A stretch of 64,000 bases of DNA from Cavia porcellus (lineage: Eukaryota > Chordata > Mammalia > Rodentia > Caviidae), in contig NW_026947545.1 in assembly GCF_034190915.1 (NCBI RefSeq), positions 806,001 through 870,000 on the forward strand, written 5' to 3'. Positions within the stretch are counted from its first letter, which is position 1, and the number at the start of each line of letters is the position of its first letter. Below the pieces are notes generated by a model. It saw only the letters and a list, made by a program, of their open reading frames with translations, had not been told where the DNA came from and ran no database searches. Both the position numbers and the translations under genes were made by a program. Shown piece after piece: positions 61,398 through 64,000 of this stretch.

Positions 61398-64000
61398 AAA
61401 AGCACAGCGGGGTGGTCAGCATGGCGAGGTCAGGAAGATGCATTGGCAATGTAGGATAGGTTTCTGAAAAACATCGCGGAGTGGTGCGCATTGTATGGGT
61501 GTGTAACATTACATTCACTAGTAGGAGTGAGAAAAACATCACGGGGTGGGTGAATCAGAGGGTCTGAATTAGGATAGGCAGTGAGTGGCAATGTAGGATG
61601 GAGAAAAGCACCGCGGGGTGGTCAGCATGGGGAGGTCAGGGAACATGCACTGGCAATGTAGGGAAGGTTTCTGAAAAACATCACGGGGTGGTGTGCATTG
61701 TATGGGTGTGTAACATTACATTCACTAGTAGGAGTGAGAAAAACATCGTGGGGTGTTGCGCATTGTATGGGTGTGTAACATTACATTCACTAGTAGGAGT
61801 GAGAAAAACATCACGGGGTGGTGTGAATCGGAGGGACTGAGTTAGGATAGGAAGTGAGTGGCAATATAGGATGGAGAAAAGCACCGCGGGGTGGTCAGCA
61901 TGGGGAGGTCAGGGAACATGCAGTGGCAATTTAGGATATGTTTCTGAAAAACATGCCGGGGTGGTGCGCGTTGTATGGGTGTGTAACATTACATTCTCTA
62001 GTAGGAGTGAGAAAAAACATCACGGGTTGTTGTGAATCGGAGGGTCTGAATTAGGATAGGCAGTGAGTGGCAATGTAGGGTGGAGAAAAGCACCGCGGGG
62101 TGGTCACCATGGGGAGGTCAGGGAACATGCAGTGGCAATGTAGGATAGGTTTCTGAAAAACATCGCGGGGTGGTGTGCATATATGGGTGTGTAACATTAC
62201 ATTCACAAGTAGGGGTGAGAAAAACATCACGGGGTGGTGTGAATCGGAGGGTCTGAATTAGGATTGGCAGTGAGTGGCAATGTAGGATGGAGAAAAGCAC
62301 CGCGGGGTGGTCACCATGGGGAGGTCAGGGAACATGCAGTGGCAATGTAGGATAGGTTTCTAAAAAACATCGCAGAGTGGTGCGCATTGCCTGTGTCTGT
62401 AACATTACATTCACTAGTAGGAGTGAGAAAAACATCATGGGGTGGTGTGAATTGGAGGGTCTGAATTAGGATACGCAGTGAGTGGCAATGTAGGATGGAG
62501 AAAAGCACCGCGGGGTGGTCAGCATGGGGAGGTCAGGGGACATGCACTGGCAATGTAGGATAGGTTTCTGAAAAACTTCGCAGTGTGGTGCGCATTGTAT
62601 GGGTGTGTAACATTACATTCACTAGTAGGAGTGAGAAAAACATCGTGGGGTGGTGCGCATTGCATGGGTGTGTAAAATTACATTCACTATTAGGAGTGAG
62701 AAAAACATCACGGGTGGTGTGAATCGGAGGGTCTGAATTAGGATAGCCAGTGAGTTGCAATGTAGGATGGAGAAAAGCACCGCAGGGAGGTCAGCATGGG
62801 GAGGTCAGGGAACATGCAGTGGCAATGTAGGATAGCTTTCTGAAAAACATCGCGGGGTGGTGTGCATTGTATGGGTGTGTAAAATTACATTCACTAGTAG
62901 GAGTGAGAAAAACATCACAGGTTGGTGTGAATCGGATGGTCTGAATTAGGAAAGGCAATGAGTGGCAATGTAGGATGGAGAAAAGCACTGTGGCGTGGTC
63001 AGCATGGGGAGGTCAGGGAACATGCAGTGGCAATGTAGGATAGGTTTCTGAAAAACATCGCGGGGTGGTGCGCATTGTATGGGTGTGTAACATTATATTC
63101 ACTAGTAGGAGTGAGAAAAAACATCACGGGGTGGCGTGAATAGGAGGGTCTGAATTATTATAGGCAGTGAGTGGCAATGTAGGATGGAGAAAAGGACCGC
63201 GGGTTGGTCAGCATGGGGAGGTCAGGGAACATGCAGTGGCAATGTAGGATAGGTTTCCGAAAAACATCGCGGGGTGGTGCGCATTGTATGGGTGTGTAAC
63301 ATTAAATTCACTAGCACGAGGGAGAATAACATCACGGGGTGGTGTGAATCGGAGGGTCTGAATTAGCATAGGCAGTAAGTGGAAATGTATGATGGAGAAA
63401 ACCACGGCGGGTTGGTCAGCATGGAGAGGTCAGGGAACATGCAGTGGCAATGTAGGATAGGTTTCTGAAAAACATTGTGGGGTGGTGCGCATTGTATGGG
63501 TGTGTAACATTACATTCACTAGTAGGAGTGAGAAAAACATCAGGAGGTGGTGTGAATCGGAGGGTCTGAATTAGGATAGGACGTGAGTGGCAATGTAGGA
63601 TGGAGAAAAGCACCGTGGGTTGGTCAGTATGTAGAGGTCAGGGAACATGCAGTGGCAATGTAGGATAGGTTTCTGAAAAACATCGCGGGGTGGTGCGCAT
63701 TTTATGGGTGTCTAAAATTACATTCTCTTGTAGGAGTGAGAAAAACATCACGTGGTGGTGCGCATTGTATGGGTGTGTAACATTACATTCACTAGTAGGA
63801 GTGAGAAAAACATCACGGGGTGGTGTGAATCTGAGGGTCTGATTTAGGATAGGCAGTGAGTGGCAATGTAGGATGGAGAAAAGCACCGCGGGGTGGTCAG
63901 CATGGGCAGGTCAGGGAACATGCAGTGGCAATGCAGGATAGGTTTCGGAAAAACATCGCGGGGTGGTGCACATTATACGGGTGTTTAAGATTACATTCAC
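61398..64000 (+). repeat. Domain 3 last unit, cut by the window end
   Basis: B starts follow at 61604, 61877, 62086, 62293, 62501, 62773, 62981, 63190, 63398, 63606 and 63879. From 62293 to 63606 the order matches 59124-60437 at an offset of 3,169 bp. The monomer equivalent to 60709-60916 is then missing: the A part of the monomer from 63606 already reads GAGGGTCTGATTTAGG, as at 60873. The offset drops by 207 bp, one monomer. The array runs on past the right edge. Confidence 0.87.

Larger units (their letters stand above)
1..64000 (+). repeat. Satellite DNA array, 208-bp monomer family with higher-order structure
   Basis: The whole window is tandem copies of one 208-bp monomer family, all in the same orientation, with 277 complete monomers between the B starts at 72 and 63879. 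Monomer lengths fall in discrete classes near 208, 273, 338 and 403 bp, which are 208 plus 0 to 3 copies of a 65-bp sub-repeat. The consensus is about 50 percent GC (58 A, 27 C, 78 G, 45 T by my count) and strongly G-rich on this strand. No stretch of non-repeat DNA, inverted copy or mobile element insertion was seen, so every gene-free stretch in the window is this satellite. I do not recognise the family. Array size and HOR organisation are typical of eukaryotic centromeric or heterochromatic satellites, but no feature proves centromere function. Confidence 0.98.
34951..64000 (+). repeat. Domain 3: family of anchor-delimited HOR units
   Basis: This domain is cut into units by a recurring anchor monomer whose B starts AAAAGCACAGCGGGG, usually followed by a shortened GGTCAGGAAGATGCATTGG. 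Anchors start at 35159, 36535, 39912, 44043, 46252, 50383, 54305, 56304, 58642 and 61398, giving unit sizes 1376, 3377, 4131, 2209, 4131, 3922, 1999, 2338 and 2756 bp and a cut-off last unit. All units use the same ordered set of monomer types and differ by loss or gain of whole monomers. Many types (AAAAGGACC, AAAACCACGG, AAAACACCGTGGG) also occur in domain 2, so domain 3 derives from it or from a common source. Confidence 0.9.

Noticed and set aside
1..64000. CRISPR array
   Set aside because: Repeats are regular, but there are no unique spacers: all 208 bp of each unit is repeat, units are far longer than CRISPR repeats, and no cas genes are present.
1..64000. CENP-B box in the monomer
   Set aside because: I looked for NTTCGNNNNANNCGGGN on both strands in the consensus and common variants and found none. 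The nearest, TTTCGGAAAAACATCG near 20291, lacks CGGG at the required spacing.
1..64000. Telomeric repeats (TTAGGG-like words such as GAATTAGGATAGG and GTAGGGTAGG)
   Set aside because: These are single words at fixed places in the 208-bp monomer, never in tandem 6-bp runs.
1..64000. Transposon or retroelement insertions, tRNA or rRNA genes
   Set aside because: Monomer phase is unbroken from 72 to 63879 once 65-bp steps and 1-2 bp indels are allowed, leaving no room for inserted sequence.

Overview
The whole 64 kb window is one uninterrupted satellite DNA array from a eukaryotic genome. I found no unique sequence, no convincing gene, no RNA gene and no transposon, and every repeat lies head-to-tail in the same orientation. 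The species cannot be named from this sequence. The scale, the higher-order repeat (HOR) organisation and CpG-to-TpG/CpA changes between copies fit a large eukaryotic genome with cytosine methylation; a centromeric, pericentromeric or other heterochromatic location is inference.

The basic monomer is 208 bp. It is itself built of three related sub-repeats, here called A (73 bp), B (70 bp) and C (65 bp), each opening with an A-tract followed by a shared box ending in CGGGGTGGT. Monomers are ABC (208 bp), ABCC (273 bp), ABCCC (338 bp) and, once, ABCCCC (403 bp). Counting from the first B start (72) to the last (63879) I placed 277 complete monomers, with partial ones at both ends. Stepwise gain and loss of the 65-bp C unit explains nearly all length variation. 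The rest is 1-2 bp indels that mark particular monomer types (206, 207, 209, 272, 339 bp).

Layout. Domain 1 (1-10431) is a 24-monomer HOR of 5,698 bp, present once in full and again for its first 4,733 bp, with no difference in the stretches compared. Domain 2 (about 10378-34950) is a 50-monomer, 11,565-bp HOR and a second copy lacking the last two monomers. The second copy gained a 338-bp monomer relative to the first, a seven-monomer (1,585-bp) tandem duplication and a one-monomer conversion patch. The 11.6-kb unit contains an older internal repeat at about 6.2 kb spacing. Domain 3 (about 34951-64000) is a run of related units of 6, 15, 18, 10, 18, 17, 9, 10 and 12 monomers plus a cut-off last one, all delimited by the same anchor monomer and differing by whole-monomer or whole-C insertions and deletions.

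There is no gene network here. The content is a record of array evolution: sub-repeat triplication, C-unit expansion, unequal exchange, segmental duplication and local gene conversion. Short open frames occur in almost every monomer on both strands but look like by-products of the repeat. The plus strand is strongly G-rich (78 G to 27 C per consensus monomer), which could matter if the array is transcribed.
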